From: Trematomus loennbergii
Lineage: Eukaryota > Chordata > Actinopteri > Perciformes > Nototheniidae
Reading direction: 5' to 3'
Length of the DNA stretch: 64,000 bases
NCBI GenBank assembly: GCA_012861695.1
Contig: JAAOOA010000127.1
Coordinates: 17,616,755-17,680,754 of the forward strand
Shown: piece by piece, positions 61,938 through 64,000 of the stretch
Position numbering within the stretch: position 1 is the first letter of the stretch
How the letters are laid out: each line of letters opens with the position of its first letter
Notes under the pieces: model-generated
What the model saw: the letters and a program-made list of their open reading frames with translations, nothing else
Databases searched by the model: none
What the model was told of the DNA's origin: nothing
Made by a program: the position numbers and the translations under genes

Positions 61938-62296
61938 TTAAAGGTGGGGTAGGTAAGTTTGAGAAACCGGCTCGAGATACACTTTTTGTTATATTCCATG
62001 GAATGCTCTTAACATCCCAATAGCAATGAATATCTTAAGTGCTTTGACAAAAAATCCATAACAACATTTCATCTGTGGAAGCGTAATACTGTAAAAAGCA
62101 CGACCATCATTTTAGCCGGCCCTGCTAAAATGATTGCATGGCCTACCTGCCTGTCAGCCTTCCATCTGTGCACAAACTTATCTCGTGCCCTCATTGGTCA
62201 TGTGCACGTTCGTGTGTGTTGGAGGAGGGGCTCTGTAAGGAAGTGGCAGATTTTTTCCGGCTGTGTATTCTCCAAAATTACCTACCCCACCTTTAA
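61938..62296 (+). mobile_element. TTAA-flanked MITE, copy 3
   Basis: TTAA at 61938-61941 and 62293-62296 flank a 351-base copy of the same MITE as at 55994-56382, in the same orientation, with a deletion of about 30 bases near its right end. Inverted ends AGGTGGGGTAGGTAA and TTACCTACCCCACCT are intact. Confidence 0.85.
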
Positions 62297-63647
62297 CTAT
62301 AAAACTCTAAAAACATTTTCTTCCATTAAGTTAAATCAGCCAGCAATTAAGTAATTAGCTGAGTATGACAATATAAGATTTCTGATACAAAAAACATTAT
62401 TAAACAGCATCAACCTCACAGCAATCCACTGGACAGAGTAACATATGATAACATATGATACATTTACTGCACCCAGAGGTATCTAAAACAAATGGTGAGG
62501 CCAAATATTTCATAAAAGGCAATTAGGCATAATGGCTAAAGTGGAACCAATCGATCTGCACATGGACGGACATTTGCCGTCATTGTCGTAGCTCAATGGC
62601 AGCTTTTAAATAGTGTTATTAACTTATATGTAACCCTGGGCGGTGGAAGGAGACACAGAATATAATGGAAAGTACACAATATCTTAAGAGTGATTAAGAC
62701 ACCGCAATGTCAAAGTGAGGCCTCGAGGAACTACGCAGCATGACATGCAAAGACGAAGCATTTGAGACTGAGCAATATTGCCCTAAAAAGAGCAAGCAAA
62801 TGTACGTAGAATATACACAATATTTTTTAAAAGATCTAAAAGGAAGAGGACTGGTTTAATAGTAAACAAATATAATGTGAGGCAGTTGAATTAAGTCTTA
62901 GTAAAAGATGATCTTGTGAGCCAGAGAAACATTTGCACACTCTCACAATTTGAAGATGGGCCATATTAACAAAGTAGGAAAGTGCAAGAAGTTAGCCCAG
63001 AAATGTGAGGAAATAAGAAAAAAAGGAAAGCAAAAGATAGCTGTGGATACAGGCGACATGGATAATTGCTTTTAAAGCTTCTCAAGAAGATCTGAATATG
63101 TGAAAATGTGAGTTGGCATTTCTAATTAAAGAGGACTTCGTGAGAGGGACTGAGCTAAATGCCGAGACGGCTCAAATTGTTTTTTTCATAATTGAGATGT
63201 TTAGTTGTAGCCATGCTATGTCGTGGCAGGGCCTTTTAATAAATCAACACCATTATGACCAATGTTATTGTTCGTCAACACAAACATTAGCTGAGAAGAG
63301 TTGATTCAAAGAACTGAGCTCTACATTGTTTGGCAGGAACACTTTTGGAGGGAGCTTCATTAGTTACGTTATGTGATAATAGGATTTAAACCACAATACT
63401 ACTACAAATCTGGCAGTGTTCGCTAAAGCTTTAGGCTATGGGATGTTTGGTAAAAAAGTCAAATTAAGACTGATAATTAACTGTGTGATGAAGTCAGTTA
63501 AGGAAACACATGCTGTTCAACAAGATTAGTAACATTAGTCAAGACAGCAGTGTGTCTCTTAGCTTGGGGGATTTAAAACGGATTGCAACTCAAACATAAC
63601 TTGTAATGGATGAACACATTCACCTTATGCATCATTCAAATGCATTA

Positions 63648-63850
63648 TGCTACCTTACATTACATGTTACTTGTTAGACGCTTTTATCCAAAGCGACTTA
63701 CATACTCAATACTGTGGGCAATCCCCACAGGAGCAATGGGGTGAAGTGTCTTGCCCAGGGACACAACGACATGCTGACTGCAGTGGGGTTTGAACCTGTG
63801 ACCCCCTGATTCGGAACACCTACGGACAACCCACTACGCCACACGCCTCC
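63648..63850 (-). mobile_element. tRNA-derived SINE
   Basis: Read on the minus strand, it starts with a tRNA-like head: A-box TGGCGTAGTGGGTTGTCC (63824-63842) and B-box GGTTCAAACCCC (about 63785-63796). A central domain follows with GTGTCCCTGGGCAAGACACT, then a 3' tail AAGTCGCTTTGGATAAAAGC and CATGTAATGTAA. Head, core and tail together fit a fish tRNA-SINE with a LINE-like 3' tail. Confidence 0.85.
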
Positions 63851-64000
63851 GCTAAGATTTGGAAGTACATTGGATTTTTACCTGATGTAGGCACTTAACG
63901 AAAAGTGAAGGGATCACCAATCTAATTGCAATTCATCCTCTGGGTTGCATTACTATTTGTATAACATTGCATGGCAATCCATCCAGCATTTGTTGAGTTA

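Overview
The window is vertebrate nuclear DNA, almost certainly from a ray-finned (teleost) fish. Evidence: multi-exon genes with GT-AG introns, compact introns, long CA/GT microsatellites, CR1/L2-type LINE fragments, a tRNA-derived SINE with a tail common in fish, TTAA-flanked MITEs and a telomere-like TTAGGG run inside a GT-rich repeat. There is no prokaryotic or viral gene organisation.

Layout: (1) 115-1292, a non-autonomous DNA transposon with long inverted repeats, with a second TTAA-flanked MITE nested inside it. (2) 4065-23800 (+), rasgrf1, a dual Ras/Rac exchange factor, 27 coding exons, followed by a long 3' UTR. (3) 27051-29912 (+), ctsh, lysosomal cathepsin H, 12 exons. (4) 30745-38552 (+), blm, RecQ/Bloom helicase, 21 coding exons. 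(5) 43424-56634 (-), frmd5, a FERM-domain membrane protein; 13 exons are present and the first exon lies beyond the right edge. The rasgrf1-ctsh neighbourhood also exists in mammals (human 15q25); blm and frmd5 are on the same human chromosome arm. The four genes are not an operon and have unrelated jobs.

The most useful observation is that three of the four genes (rasgrf1, ctsh, blm) carry about nine 1-2 base reading-frame breaks. Most lie in short homopolymer runs inside otherwise well-conserved exons with intact splice sites. All 13 frmd5 exons are clean. This looks like residual long-read consensus error rather than gene death, but the sequence alone cannot decide. Automated gene models here would be truncated or wrongly spliced.

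Other points worth a look: a candidate alternative first exon of frmd5 giving a short form without FERM domain; a GC-AG intron in rasgrf1; LINE fragments that abut two rasgrf1 splice donors, one apparently contributing the donor itself; three copies of one TTAA-flanked MITE; and a ZNF143-like motif in the blm promoter. I did not find a convincing new biological system.
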